A stretch of DNA of 64,000 nt from Bacillota bacterium (GTDB taxonomy: Bacteria > Bacillota > TC1), in the NCBI GenBank assembly GCA_024635925.1, contig JAGXHY010000022.1:1-64000 (forward strand). The letters run 5' to 3'. Positions 54,433 to 63,035 of this stretch are shown piece by piece. The notes beneath the pieces are model-generated. The model worked only from the letters and a program-made list of their open reading frames with translations. It was not told where the DNA came from and did not search any database. A program made the translations under genes and the position numbers. How positions within the stretch are numbered: the first letter of the stretch is position 1; every line of letters begins with the position of its first letter.

Positions 54433-56059
54433 TATTTTTCTCCTTGTCCAATGTCTTGTTAAGTATTAGTATACCAGCAGCTACAATCAATACAATCAAT
54501 AATGATGGAACTGAAGCTTCAGGTATCCTTTCATCATTGGCATAATCGAATACTCTGGTAGCTAGAGTATTAAAATTAAAAGGTCTCAATATCAATGCCA
54601 AAGGTAGTTCCTTTATAACATCAATACATACCAAAGTAAAACCACTTAAAAGAGCTGGTTTTAACATAGGTAAATCAATCTTGAAAAAAGTTGAAACCTC
54701 ACCATGCCCCAACATCTTTGAAGCATCATGATACTTTCTACCAATTCTTTCAAATCCCCCATCAATGGACTGGAATCCAACAGCTAGAAAACGCAATACA
54801 TATGCCCCAATCAATAATACCAAACTCATACTTAGAACTAATCCAGGTGCTCCAGGTAATATAATCTTATATAAAGGAGCTAACCAGCGATCTAAATGTA
54901 TAAAAAACAAAATCATTGTTATAGCCACTACTGCACCTGGTATAGAATATCCCAGTAATGAAATTTTACTATATATCTTTGACAAAAAATTATTTTTTAA
55001 TCTAGAGTAGTTGGCGATAATTATCCCAAATACCAAGATAATTATAGCTGAAATTACAGCTACCCATAAAGTATTTAAACTAAGAACCCATGCTTCAACA
55101 CCAAGTGTGTCCTTGTATGTAAGTATAGCCCAATATGTTAATTGACCCACAGGTATTAAAAATCCTAACAATAAGATAATACTCGCATATGAAGTTGCCA
55201 GGATTGCCATTGGTCCCCTTAACTTCTTACGAGATAAAGGACAGTGTTTAGTATTTGTCATTGAATAACTTCTCCTGCCCCTTAGTATTTTTTCTAAGAA
55301 AAGAAGAACAAGTACAAAAACCATAAGTATAGCTGCTAATCGTATAGCAGAATCTATGTCACCAAGACTAAACCAACTTCTAAAAATAGCTGTGGAAAAA
55401 GTCTGAATTCCAAAATATGAAGCTACACCATAATCACTTAATACTTCTAAAACAACAAGACTAGTACCTGCAACCAAGGCTGCTCTTGATACTGGTACCA
55501 CCACTTTGAGAAAAATACCCAAGTGGCTTTTACCAAGCATTCTGCCACATTCAATTAAAGAAGCTGATTGCCCCTCCATAAATGCTCTTAATATCATATA
55601 GATATATGGCATTAAGGATAGGGATAAAACAAATACCGCACCTGGCATTGACATAATATTAAAATATCTTTGATCAAGTCCAGTTCCTAACAATGACCTT
55701 AATGTTACTTGTACCACACCAGTATAACTGGCCATAGCTGCATAAGTGTAGGCAAGTATATATGAAGGTATTGCGAGTGGAAGAATTAAAGCCCAACGGA
55801 AAAACTTCCTCAATGGAAAATCATAGGCTGATATCAGCCAAGCTAATGTTGTTCCTATTATCAAAGCCAAGATAGCAGTAAAAAAAACCAGAATCAATGT
55901 ATTACCAATATAGTCCTTAAGCAAAAACTCCTTTATTTCCATCCAGTTTTCATTTGGTTTTTCAAATAATTGTAAAATCAAATCACCAAATGGAAATATT
56001 AAAAGTATTGCAATTATAGTACTGGCAAATCCATAAAATCCTGGTTTCCTTTTTAGCAT
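54416..56059 (-). CDS. Ferric-iron ABC transporter permease (FbpB-like, fused halves)
   Basis: This 547-residue protein has about twelve helices and two permease domains in tandem. Each has an EAA-type loop (ECGRMLGKSHLGIFLKVVVP near 170-190 and DASKMLGHGEVSTFFKIDLP near 450). The double-length form is typical of FbpB/AfuB/SfuB iron permeases. It lies between the binding protein and ATPase genes. Confidence 0.9.
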   Translation of the reverse strand: MLKRKPGFYGFASTIIAILLIFPFGDLILQLFEKPNENWMEIKEFLLKDYIGNTLILVFFTAILALIIGTTLAWLISAYDFPLRKFFRWALILPLAIPSYILAYTYAAMASYTGVVQVTLRSLLGTGLDQRYFNIMSMPGAVFVLSLSLMPYIYMILRAFMEGQSASLIECGRMLGKSHLGIFLKVVVPVSRAALVAGTSLVVLEVLSDYGVASYFGIQTFSTAIFRSWFSLGDIDSAIRLAAILMVFVLVLLFLEKILRGRRSYSMTNTKHCPLSRKKLRGPMAILATSYASIILLLGFLIPVGQLTYWAILTYKDTLGVEAWVLSLNTLWVAVISAIIILVFGIIIANYSRLKNNFLSKIYSKISLLGYSIPGAVVAITMILFFIHLDRWLAPLYKIILPGAPGLVLSMSLVLLIGAYVLRFLAVGFQSIDGGFERIGRKYHDASKMLGHGEVSTFFKIDLPMLKPALLSGFTLVCIDVIKELPLALILRPFNFNTLATRVFDYANDERIPEASVPSLLIVLIVAAGILILNKTLDKEKNNEHKN

Positions 56060-56078
56060 AATTTTTTCCTATCTCATC

Positions 56079-57110
56079 TTATTTCCAAGCTGCTCTTGCG
56101 AATATTTCTACAGCCTTCTTATTATTTCTACCGATTTCGCTTAAAACAAGCTCTTGAGGTTTTAATTCCCCCCAAGACAATAGCAATTCACTTGGCTCTA
56201 CATTTTTGTTTGCTGGATACTCATAGTTTTCTTCAGTGTAGGCTTTTTGCACCTTAACCGAAGTTAGATATTCAGCTAGTAATATAGCATTATCTTTATT
56301 GCTTGAATATTTACTTAACACAACTCCACTAATATTCACATGTGTAGGTTCCGGGAAGAATATACCCACTTTTTCAGCGGCTTTAACCTCTTCTGGGTCC
56401 TGAGAATTCAACATTTGTCCTAGATAGTAGCTGTTTACTAAAGTTACAAGTCCTTCTCCAGCAGCAATAGCCTTGACTTGGTCTCTATCATTCCCTTTAG
56501 GATCTCTGGCTAGGTTGTTAACTATCCCTTGTGCCCACATTTTAGCATATTCTTCACCTTCATCTGCTATGAAAGAGGCTAAAAGTGACTGATTGTAAAT
56601 TGAATCTGATCCTCTAACTAAAAGTTCACCCTTCCATTCACTATCTGTAAGCGCAGCATATGTTGACAAACTATTTGGATTAACCTTCTCTTTGTCATAG
56701 ACAATTACTCTTGCCCTTTTAGTTAATGCTACCCATTCATTATTTTCACCTCTAAGATTTTCAGGTATGTTTTCCTTTATAGTTTTTGATGATAGTTCTT
56801 GTGTCATTCCACCTTCGATTGCTTGATAGATATTCCCCATATCAGCTGTTATAAAAAGATCTGCTTGAGTATCAGCACCTTCTCTTTTCATACGCTCAAG
56901 AAGTTCTGGAGCCTTTCCCTCTATAATATTAACTTTGATTCCTGTTTCATTTTCAAAATCAATGTAGGCTTGTTTGTCTACTTCATAATGTCTAGCAGAA
57001 TAAACATTAACTTCCTTGGATTTATCCTGCTGGCTATCAGCACATCCACTTAATATGGCAGCAAGTGCCAATGTTGCCAAAATGGCAAATTTAAACTTTC
57101 TTTTCTTCAT
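56079..57110 (-). CDS. Ferric-iron-binding lipoprotein (FbpA-like)
   Basis: From the ATG six bases after GAGGAGG the signal peptide ends with lipobox ILSGC. The mature protein has NVYSARHYEVDKQAYIDFE near the start and the tyrosine pair NSYYLGQML typical of Fe(III)-binding FbpA/FutA proteins. It delivers ferric iron to the permease. Its upstream region carries two palindromes that probably bind the DtxR-type protein encoded divergently. Confidence 0.9.
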   Translation of the reverse strand: MKKRKFKFAILATLALAAILSGCADSQQDKSKEVNVYSARHYEVDKQAYIDFENETGIKVNIIEGKAPELLERMKREGADTQADLFITADMGNIYQAIEGGMTQELSSKTIKENIPENLRGENNEWVALTKRARVIVYDKEKVNPNSLSTYAALTDSEWKGELLVRGSDSIYNQSLLASFIADEGEEYAKMWAQGIVNNLARDPKGNDRDQVKAIAAGEGLVTLVNSYYLGQMLNSQDPEEVKAAEKVGIFFPEPTHVNISGVVLSKYSSNKDNAILLAEYLTSVKVQKAYTEENYEYPANKNVEPSELLLSWGELKPQELVLSEIGRNNKKAVEIFARAAWK

Positions 57111-57148
57111 TATATCCTCCTCTTTCCCAAATGTCATGGGTTATATAG

Positions 57149-57170
57149 TAAGTTAGTTATAACTAACTTA
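57149..57170. promoter_or_regulatory. Perfect 22-bp palindrome, probable DtxR-type operator 1
   Basis: Arms TAAGTTAGTTA and TAACTAACTTA meet without a gap. The site lies 39 bases upstream of the iron-binding protein start and is divergent from the DtxR-type gene. Confidence 0.82.
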
Positions 57171-57184
57171 ACATCCAAATATAT

Positions 57185-57202
57185 GGTTAGTCGCAACTAA
57201 CC
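57185..57202. promoter_or_regulatory. Probable DtxR-type operator 2
   Basis: GGTTAGT-CGCA-ACTAACC repeats the core GTTAGT-N4-ACTAAC of operator 1, with centres 34 bp apart. Two matching palindromes beside a metal-dependent repressor gene strongly suggest cooperative metal-responsive control. Confidence 0.8.
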
Positions 57203-57347
57203 TTACTTCTATTAAACCATATAATTAAATATAATGTCAAGCATTTTGATTGTAATTAAATAAATATTTACTAATTTATACTATACTTGATACTATAATT
57301 GAATTTCAGACTTTTTTTTGATACCATAGATTTTAGGAGTTGATATT

Positions 57348-57728
57348 ATGATTTTACATGAATCTGAAGAAAACTATCTTGAAGCAATATATTTATTAAA
57401 TAAAGAAAAAGGCTATGTCAGAGCTATTGATATAGCCAATTATCTAGATTATTCAAAACCTAGCGTTAGTGTAGCTATTAAAAATCTTAAGGAAAAGGAT
57501 TATATTGTTTTAGATGATAATAGCATGATAAGTCTTACCCCACTAGGGTTGGATAAAGCAGAATCTGTATATGAACGTCATGAAGTTTTATCCAATATAC
57601 TTATATCAATTGGTGTAAGCAAAGAACAAGCTATTAATGATGCTTGTCGCATTGAGCATATAATAAGCCAAGAGACCTTTGACAAGATCAAGACTTATTT
57701 CAATAAATCCTTAGATACAAAGAAGTAG
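57348..57728 (+). CDS. DtxR/MntR-type metal-dependent repressor
   Basis: The N-terminal HTH (EENYLEAIYLLNKEKGYVRA, IDIANYLDYSKPSVSVAIKN) and the dimer/metal region (YERHEVLSNILISIGVSKEQ, then CRIEHIISQETFDKI) match short DtxR-family proteins without an SH3 domain. Candidate metal ligands E, H and C lie in these helices. It probably senses Fe(II) or Mn(II) and represses the divergent iron transporter through the GTTAGT-N4-ACTAAC sites. Confidence 0.92.
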   Translation: MILHESEENYLEAIYLLNKEKGYVRAIDIANYLDYSKPSVSVAIKNLKEKDYIVLDDNSMISLTPLGLDKAESVYERHEVLSNILISIGVSKEQAINDACRIEHIISQETFDKIKTYFNKSLDTKK

Positions 57729-57774
57729 AATAAATACTTAAACCACTATTATTTGAGTTAAACTAACTATTTCT

Positions 57775-57802
57775 TTACAGTTTAAAGATAACCCCTCTAA
57801 AC
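57775..57802. repeat. 28-bp intergenic element, copy C
   Basis: The ends are TTTA and TAAA where the other two copies have TCTA and TAGA, so the terminal pairing is kept by a double change. TTTAAA starts at position 8 and CCTCTAAA closes the element. It lies 46 bases past the repressor stop codon. Confidence 0.58.
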
Positions 57803-57934
57803 AAATTGGAATATTTAATCTACTTTAACACTCTAAACCATAAAATAATATACCCACCAAAATCAAGAACACCACAACCAGGTACAACAAAAGATCACCA
57901 CCATATAATATTATAGAAAAATGCAATTACACTT

Positions 57935-57965
57935 TAGATTGATTCATATTATATAAATCAATCTA
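57935..57965. other. Inverted repeat upstream of the 58054 gene
   Basis: Perfect 10-base arms TAGATTGATT and AATCAATCTA flank an 11-base AT loop. A following TAATTTATTTTTA stretch makes a weak terminator possible; an operator for the next gene is the alternative. Confidence 0.5.
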
Positions 57966-58053
57966 TAATTTATTTTTATCATATATACTATATAATTACA
58001 ACACATCTTAAGTAATTTATATCAAATCAAAGAAAAAATAGGAGGAAGCAGAT

Positions 58054-58452
58054 ATGCAAAAACTACCAGAAAAACAATCAAAGAACTGGATTTATATACT
58101 ACTAGGACAATTCATAATAATCTTCATAGCCCTAATAATACAAAGCAAAATACTAGATTATAATATGAACACAGAAAATATAATCGGCTTTGCTATACTT
58201 GCCCTATCAATAAGCCTACTAATAACCATAGGCGGCTACCTAGGAGGAAGAATCTACTTTATAACCTCCTCAATCTTTAATATCTCAGGCTTAATCTATA
58301 TGATAACAATCACCTTAAATAAAACTGCAGAAGACTGGAATGACCTTGTAAGCTTAGTATCTTACCTAACTCTCCTAGTCATAGGATTTGGAATTGGACT
58401 AATTGCACAATTAATCTATACCATAATTGCAAAGAAAAAAGGATTATCTTAA
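58054..58452 (+). CDS. Four-TM membrane protein, unknown
   Basis: The 132-residue protein has four evenly spaced helices and a short basic tail (IAKKKGLS). AGGAGG precedes the ATG. The segment TIGGYLGGRIYFITSSIFN is glycine-rich but no family is recognised. It is convergent with the ATPase operon, and its last codons form part of the shared terminator. Confidence 0.68.
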   Translation: MQKLPEKQSKNWIYILLGQFIIIFIALIIQSKILDYNMNTENIIGFAILALSISLLITIGGYLGGRIYFITSSIFNISGLIYMITITLNKTAEDWNDLVSLVSYLTLLVIGFGIGLIAQLIYTIIAKKKGLS

Positions 58453-58466
58453 GTTAGATAATCCTT
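58438..58466. terminator. Terminator of the N-ATPase operon
   Basis: The arms AAGGATTATCT and AGATAATCCTT are followed by T6 on the minus strand, 28 bases after the gamma-subunit stop codon. Confidence 0.8.
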
Positions 58467-58493
58467 GCTCTATTTAATGTATTTATTCTATTT

Positions 58494-59381
58494 CTAGTTA
58501 TCTTTCCTAAAAATACTCTCATACCCAGCAAATATATCAAACATCTCCTCATCAATACTATTTTTCCTCTCCATCTGATAACTTCTAGTCAAATCCTCAA
58601 TTAACTCACCAATATTTTTTTCAGCCCTTTGAGCAGTCGCCAAACGACTAGCATTCTCTGCAATCAAAGACTCCGCACAAGCCCTATAAACAGAAACAAA
58701 AAGATATTCATCAATCAATGAAAGAAGATTACCTCCACCTATAATCTCTGGAGCAATTTTAGTTGGCCAAGGATAATCAGTTGTCTCCTTAAGCCACTTA
58801 GCATCCAAAGGTAAAATACGACTATTAGTAGGAACAGATAAATGATCACTAGAATAATAATTATAAAAAATATAGAACTCGGAAATCTCACCCAACTTTA
58901 AACTACTCTCACTCTCCAACAAAATATTACCAACAAGAGAAGTAATACCCATAACAGAACTAGCTACCTTAAAATTATTAGCAATCTTAACTCCAGCATC
59001 CAAAAGCCTTTCATGAACACCCTCACCAACAGTCCAAACCCTAACATCATCACTAAACCTAGACAAATGATCAAGACTATAATCAGTGATCAACTCATTA
59101 AACTGACCAACCAAACCATTATCACCACCAAAAATAATAGCACCTACAACATTACCCTCCTTCTGATTCACATCACCCTTAAAAAGAACATCAGAACTAT
59201 AATTCCTAAAATAGGCCCCCAAACTCAATTTAACAGTATGATAATAGTCCTCAATTGAAACCTTCAAATCTTCATACTGATGAATATTAGAACTAGCAAT
59301 CATTTTCATAATCCTAACTACAGACTCAAGATTTTCAGCACCATTAATTTTATGACGCATACCCTCCATAGAATTATTCAT
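58494..59381 (-). CDS. atpG: N-ATPase gamma subunit
   Basis: This is the central rotor stalk. The paired terminal helices are visible: GMRHKINGAENLESVVRIMK, MIASSNIHQYED at the start and ASRLATAQRAEKNIGELIED near the end. The core is divergent from standard AtpG, as in other N-type ATPases. It is the last gene of the operon, and its ATG overlaps the alpha stop codon by one base (TAATG). Confidence 0.88.
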   Translation of the reverse strand: MNNSMEGMRHKINGAENLESVVRIMKMIASSNIHQYEDLKVSIEDYYHTVKLSLGAYFRNYSSDVLFKGDVNQKEGNVVGAIIFGGDNGLVGQFNELITDYSLDHLSRFSDDVRVWTVGEGVHERLLDAGVKIANNFKVASSVMGITSLVGNILLESESSLKLGEISEFYIFYNYYSSDHLSVPTNSRILPLDAKWLKETTDYPWPTKIAPEIIGGGNLLSLIDEYLFVSVYRACAESLIAENASRLATAQRAEKNIGELIEDLTRSYQMERKNSIDEEMFDIFAGYESIFRKDN

Positions 59382-60904
59382 TACAACACATCCTCTTTCA
59401 AAGCATTCTTAGCAATAGAAACCATCATATCCCTATTCTCATCAGAAAACTTATCACCTGATAACAACTGCTCAACTAAATCCTTAGGTAATTCTTTTGC
59501 AGCCTTTCTCAAACTATCCTCAGCTTCACTTATCTCATCTAATGGAACCTCATCTAACAAGCCATCAGTCAAAGCCAACAAGATCATAATTTGCTCCACA
59601 ACAGAAAAAGAATCCAGCTCAGCCTGAATCAAAATTTCCCTTATCCTACGACCATGCTCAATAACCTTACTAGTATGCTCATCAAGCCTAGTACCAAAAC
59701 GAACAAAAGACTCCAACTCCTCAAACTGCACATAATCCAACTTTAAATCCCCTGCAATAGATCTATAAGTAGGGATTTGAACCTTACCACCAACTCTAGA
59801 CACAGATAATTCAATATCCACAGCAGGAAGGACACCAAGTTCAAAAAGACTTGGAGAAAGATAAATCTGTCCATCAGTTATGGATATTAAATTCGTTGGA
59901 ATATAGGCTGAAATATTTTGAGCCTCAGTTTCAACAATCGGCAAAGCAGTTAGTGAACCTCCTCCAAATTCAGGAAGTAAATGAGTAGCACGCTCCAAAA
60001 GTCTAGAATGAATATAGAAAATATCCCCAGGAAAAGCTTCCCTACCAGGAGGTCTTCTAAGCAAAAGAGAAATCTCTCTATATGCCCTAGCATGATGAGT
60101 CATATCATCATAAACTATCAGCACATCACGCCCTTTATTCATAAAATATTCAGCAATACTAGTCGCTGCATAAGGGGCAATATAGGCTTGGCCTGGAGGA
60201 TCATTACCTTCAGCAACCACAACAACAGTATACTTTAAAGCATCATTTTTCTTCAGTACAGAAATTATCCGTGCAATAGAAGAAGCACGTTGTCCTATAC
60301 CACAATAAACACATAACACCCCAGTATCCTTTTGATTTAAAATAGCACTAAGAGCTATAGCAGTCTTCCCAGTTTGTCTGTCCCCAATTATAAGCTCCCT
60401 TTGACCCTTACCTATAGGAATCATTGCATCAATTACCTTAATACCAGTTTGCATAGATTCAGTAACTGGACTTCTATCCATTATATGAGGAGCCTGACGT
60501 TCAATCGGCCAGCGCTCTTCAAACTGTAAATGTTCTAAGTCATCCAGAGCTTCACCTAAGGGATTTATTACCCTACCTAGCAAACCTTCACCAACTCCAA
60601 TATCTAAAACCCTACCACTTCTTTCAACCTTGTCACCAACTTCTAGCAACTGATAGTCCCCTAAAAGAACTACTCCCATCTCATCTTTATCCAAATAAAA
60701 AACAATACCAGAAACCCCTTTAGGGAAAAGAACCAACTCTTCCAAACCAGCCTCAGGTAATCCTGAAACTATAGCTATACCAATAGAAATAGATTTTATT
60801 ATTCCTATTTCATTAGTTTTAATATGAGGTTGAAAGCCAACTCGAGCAGAAGAGATTTCAGATATGACTTTCCCAACTACATCAGCAACTTGTAAGTCTT
60901 TCAT
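59381..60904 (-). CDS. atpA: N-ATPase alpha subunit
   Basis: The P-loop GDRQTGKTAIA is near residue 168, and the arginine-finger region (TPTYRSIAGDLKLDYVQFEE-type, with VSRVGGKVQIPTYRSIAGDL) is present. The N-terminal beta-barrel and C-terminal helical domain complete 507 residues. It forms the hexamer with beta. It follows atpF by three bases. Confidence 0.95.
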   Translation of the reverse strand: MKDLQVADVVGKVISEISSARVGFQPHIKTNEIGIIKSISIGIAIVSGLPEAGLEELVLFPKGVSGIVFYLDKDEMGVVLLGDYQLLEVGDKVERSGRVLDIGVGEGLLGRVINPLGEALDDLEHLQFEERWPIERQAPHIMDRSPVTESMQTGIKVIDAMIPIGKGQRELIIGDRQTGKTAIALSAILNQKDTGVLCVYCGIGQRASSIARIISVLKKNDALKYTVVVVAEGNDPPGQAYIAPYAATSIAEYFMNKGRDVLIVYDDMTHHARAYREISLLLRRPPGREAFPGDIFYIHSRLLERATHLLPEFGGGSLTALPIVETEAQNISAYIPTNLISITDGQIYLSPSLFELGVLPAVDIELSVSRVGGKVQIPTYRSIAGDLKLDYVQFEELESFVRFGTRLDEHTSKVIEHGRRIREILIQAELDSFSVVEQIMILLALTDGLLDEVPLDEISEAEDSLRKAAKELPKDLVEQLLSGDKFSDENRDMMVSIAKNALKEDVL

Positions 60905-60907
60905 TAA

Positions 60908-61711
60908 CTATGCCCCCTCTTGAATTCCTGCCTGCTCATGCAGCTGGATTTTATATTGATCATTAATATGTTCTTTAATCTTTCTTTCAAAATCCTGTAG
61001 ATAATCTGCAATATTCCAACTTATATAATAGTCATTAAAAGTTAATTCAATACCACCTATTAAATCAGCTTCATTCTCCTTATATATAACTTCAATATTA
61101 CCTATATACTCTTTGACAACCTCTTCCAATTGTGCTTTTTCTTGAACTGTAAGTTCAAAACCACTTCTGATTATACATTTATTATCTTTAGCCACCTTGT
61201 CTGATATAATCTTAGCCAATTCTTCCTTATCAATATTACCAATCTTACTAATAAATACCTGAATCATTCTTTCTTCAACTCTACTATTAGATAAGTCAGA
61301 TAAGGTTTTTCTAGCAATTTCAATAACTTCTTTTTGAGTTTGATCACTTAAGGATTCTGTTAAAAACTTTTCTTGATCCAATATAGATTTTTTCCATCTT
61401 TCCTTAATAGCTTCCCCTTCTTTACGAACACCATCAAGTATTTCGGTTTTACGTAGTTCTGCTTCTTCTTTAGCTTTTTTAATTAAATCTGCTCTTTTCG
61501 AATCTATATCTTCGTTCTTCTTTTCATATTCTTCCTTTTCCTGCTCTGCTTTTTGCATGACATTTTCTGCACTTGACAACTTTTCTGCAACAAGTGTCTC
61601 TCTAGCATCAATAGCTTTAAGAATAGGTTTATATAAAAAACGCTTTAAAAGCCAAACTAAGATTAAAAAATTTATAATTTGAGCAATTACAGTAAACCAA
61701 TCAATTAGCAT
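60908..61711 (-). CDS. atpF: N-ATPase b subunit with delta-like C-terminal domain
   Basis: One membrane helix (about 6-24) is followed by a long charged coiled coil (45-120). The last ~90 residues read like a delta-subunit end (ELTVQEKAQLEEVVKEYIGN, ADLIGGIELTFNDYYISWNI, ADYLQDFERKI). At 267 residues it is about 100 longer than usual b subunits. No separate atpH (delta) gene exists in the operon, so this tail probably supplies the peripheral-stalk link to alpha. Confidence 0.9.
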   Translation of the reverse strand: MLIDWFTVIAQIINFLILVWLLKRFLYKPILKAIDARETLVAEKLSSAENVMQKAEQEKEEYEKKNEDIDSKRADLIKKAKEEAELRKTEILDGVRKEGEAIKERWKKSILDQEKFLTESLSDQTQKEVIEIARKTLSDLSNSRVEERMIQVFISKIGNIDKEELAKIISDKVAKDNKCIIRSGFELTVQEKAQLEEVVKEYIGNIEVIYKENEADLIGGIELTFNDYYISWNIADYLQDFERKIKEHINDQYKIQLHEQAGIQEGA

Positions 61712-61747
61712 TTTATTCTCCTTTCATAAAATCCATTGTGAAATATC

Positions 61748-62026
61748 TTATAGACTAATAATATAATTCCAAAATGGATTTGCGAAAATAAGGATAATAG
61801 CAATAACAAAACAATAAATTGCTGTAGACTCAATCATCGCTAAACCAATATATAAAGTTCTAGTAATTGTAGGTGATGCATCAGGTTGTTGAGCAAGAGA
61901 GGTCATCGCTGTAGCAACAGCCTTACCTTCACTTAATGATGGTCCAAGTACACCTATACTAATAGTAATACCAGCTGTAATAATAGATGCCATCGTTACC
62001 ATTGCAACCAAAGTTAAATTATCCAT
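61748..62026 (-). CDS. atpE: N-ATPase c subunit, Na+ type
   Basis: Two helices form the rotor hairpin of 92 residues. Helix two carries GLAMIESTAIYCFV, with the E66-S67-T68 triad of Na+-binding c subunits. Helix one has GPSLSEGKA with E33 at the place of the Na+-coordinating glutamine of the Ilyobacter enzyme. The loop AQQPDASPTITRTL is standard. The ion is therefore predicted to be Na+. Confidence 0.93.
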   Translation of the reverse strand: MDNLTLVAMVTMASIITAGITISIGVLGPSLSEGKAVATAMTSLAQQPDASPTITRTLYIGLAMIESTAIYCFVIAIILIFANPFWNYIISL

Positions 62027-62057
62027 AATACCTCCTAAATTTTATAATATATATTTT

Positions 62058-62729
62058 TTATTTATTTGTTACCTGAATAGCCGCTGCAATATAGACAGCT
62101 GTAAGAACAGTGAAAATATAGGCTTGCACCAATCCAGTCAATAGACCTAAGACAGTTAAAAATATCGGTAAAAACAACGGGACTATAGTTAATAAAATAC
62201 CCACAATCATTGTTCCACTCATCATATTCCCGAAAAGACGAATAGCCATAGCCAAGGTTCTTGAAAACTCTCCTATAATATTAAAAGGTAACATTATAAA
62301 AGTTGGCTCAATATATGACTTCAAATACTTCAATAAGCCCTTTTGACTTATACCATATATTGGCACAGCTATAAAAACACATATTGCCAAAGCCGTAGTT
62401 GTAGATAGTGAACCAGTAGGTGATTCATATATAGGTAAAATAGTTAAAATACTAGCAGTAGACAAAAACAAAAACAAGGTTCCTATAAATCCAAGATATC
62501 TTCTATTATCTTTAATTCCAATATCTTTAATTTGTTTATTAATAGTTACAACTATTATTTCTAAAACATTTTGTAACCTAGTTCGTTTAAGCTTATTAGT
62601 CAGTTTTCTTTTAATAAATAGAGAAACTAAAACCAATAACAACATAATCAACCATGTAGTCACAATAGTATTATTTAATTCAACAAAACCATATTTCCAA
62701 TAAACTATTTCATCAGGAGTAATACGCAT
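62058..62729 (-). CDS. atpB: N-ATPase a subunit
   Basis: The stator channel protein has five to six helices and the essential arginine in LAMAIRLFGNMMSGTMIVG. TGLVQAYIFTVLTAVYI forms the last helix. At 223 residues it is a normal N-type AtpB. It passes Na+ between membrane half-channels and the c ring. Its ATG directly follows the atpR stop codon. Confidence 0.93.
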   Translation of the reverse strand: MRITPDEIVYWKYGFVELNNTIVTTWLIMLLLVLVSLFIKRKLTNKLKRTRLQNVLEIIVVTINKQIKDIGIKDNRRYLGFIGTLFLFLSTASILTILPIYESPTGSLSTTTALAICVFIAVPIYGISQKGLLKYLKSYIEPTFIMLPFNIIGEFSRTLAMAIRLFGNMMSGTMIVGILLTIVPLFLPIFLTVLGLLTGLVQAYIFTVLTAVYIAAAIQVTNK

Positions 62730-63035
62730 CTATTCTATCCTCCCATCCTTTGATTTCAGCTCAGGCTTATATTTTTCTATATAGACTTTAATTATAATTC
62801 TAGCAATAATAAAACTAATAAAACAAAACAGTAACCTTAATAGATTACCATCTATGACTAAAACAAAAGAAACTAATACAAAAGTCGTTCGTAATAGATA
62901 ACTTGATAAAAATAACAGTCCTGGTCTTTTAGATACCAATACTTTTTGAACTGTCCACCATAGACCTCCATAAAATATCAAGCCTGCTAATAAGCCAACA
63001 AAAACAGCTAATATCAAGTAGATGATATCATTCAT
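62730..63035 (-). CDS. atpR: AtpR, N-ATPase accessory membrane protein
   Basis: The protein has about 101 residues and three helices. A conserved arginine in SYLLRTTFVLVSFVL lies in the membrane, as in AtpR proteins, which may interact with the c-ring carboxylate. The start is the ATG nine bases after AAGGAGG and overlaps the end of atpQ; a first ATG sits directly on the ribosome site. Its presence defines an N-type operon. Confidence 0.88.
   Translation of the reverse strand: MNDIIYLILAVFVGLLAGLIFYGGLWWTVQKVLVSKRPGLLFLSSYLLRTTFVLVSFVLVIDGNLLRLLFCFISFIIARIIIKVYIEKYKPELKSKDGRIE

Larger units (their letters stand above)
57729..58053. other. 325-bp gap without a gene
   Basis: The gap holds copy C of the 28-bp element (57775-57802), an inverted repeat at 57935-57965 and the ribosome site of the next gene. 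The middle part (about 57810-57930) is C-rich on the plus strand and shows no open frame or RNA gene that I recognise. Confidence 0.6.

Noticed and set aside
15911-57802. The 28-bp element as a CRISPR repeat
   Set aside because: The three copies are far apart, not arrayed with spacers, differ in the middle, and no cas genes are present.
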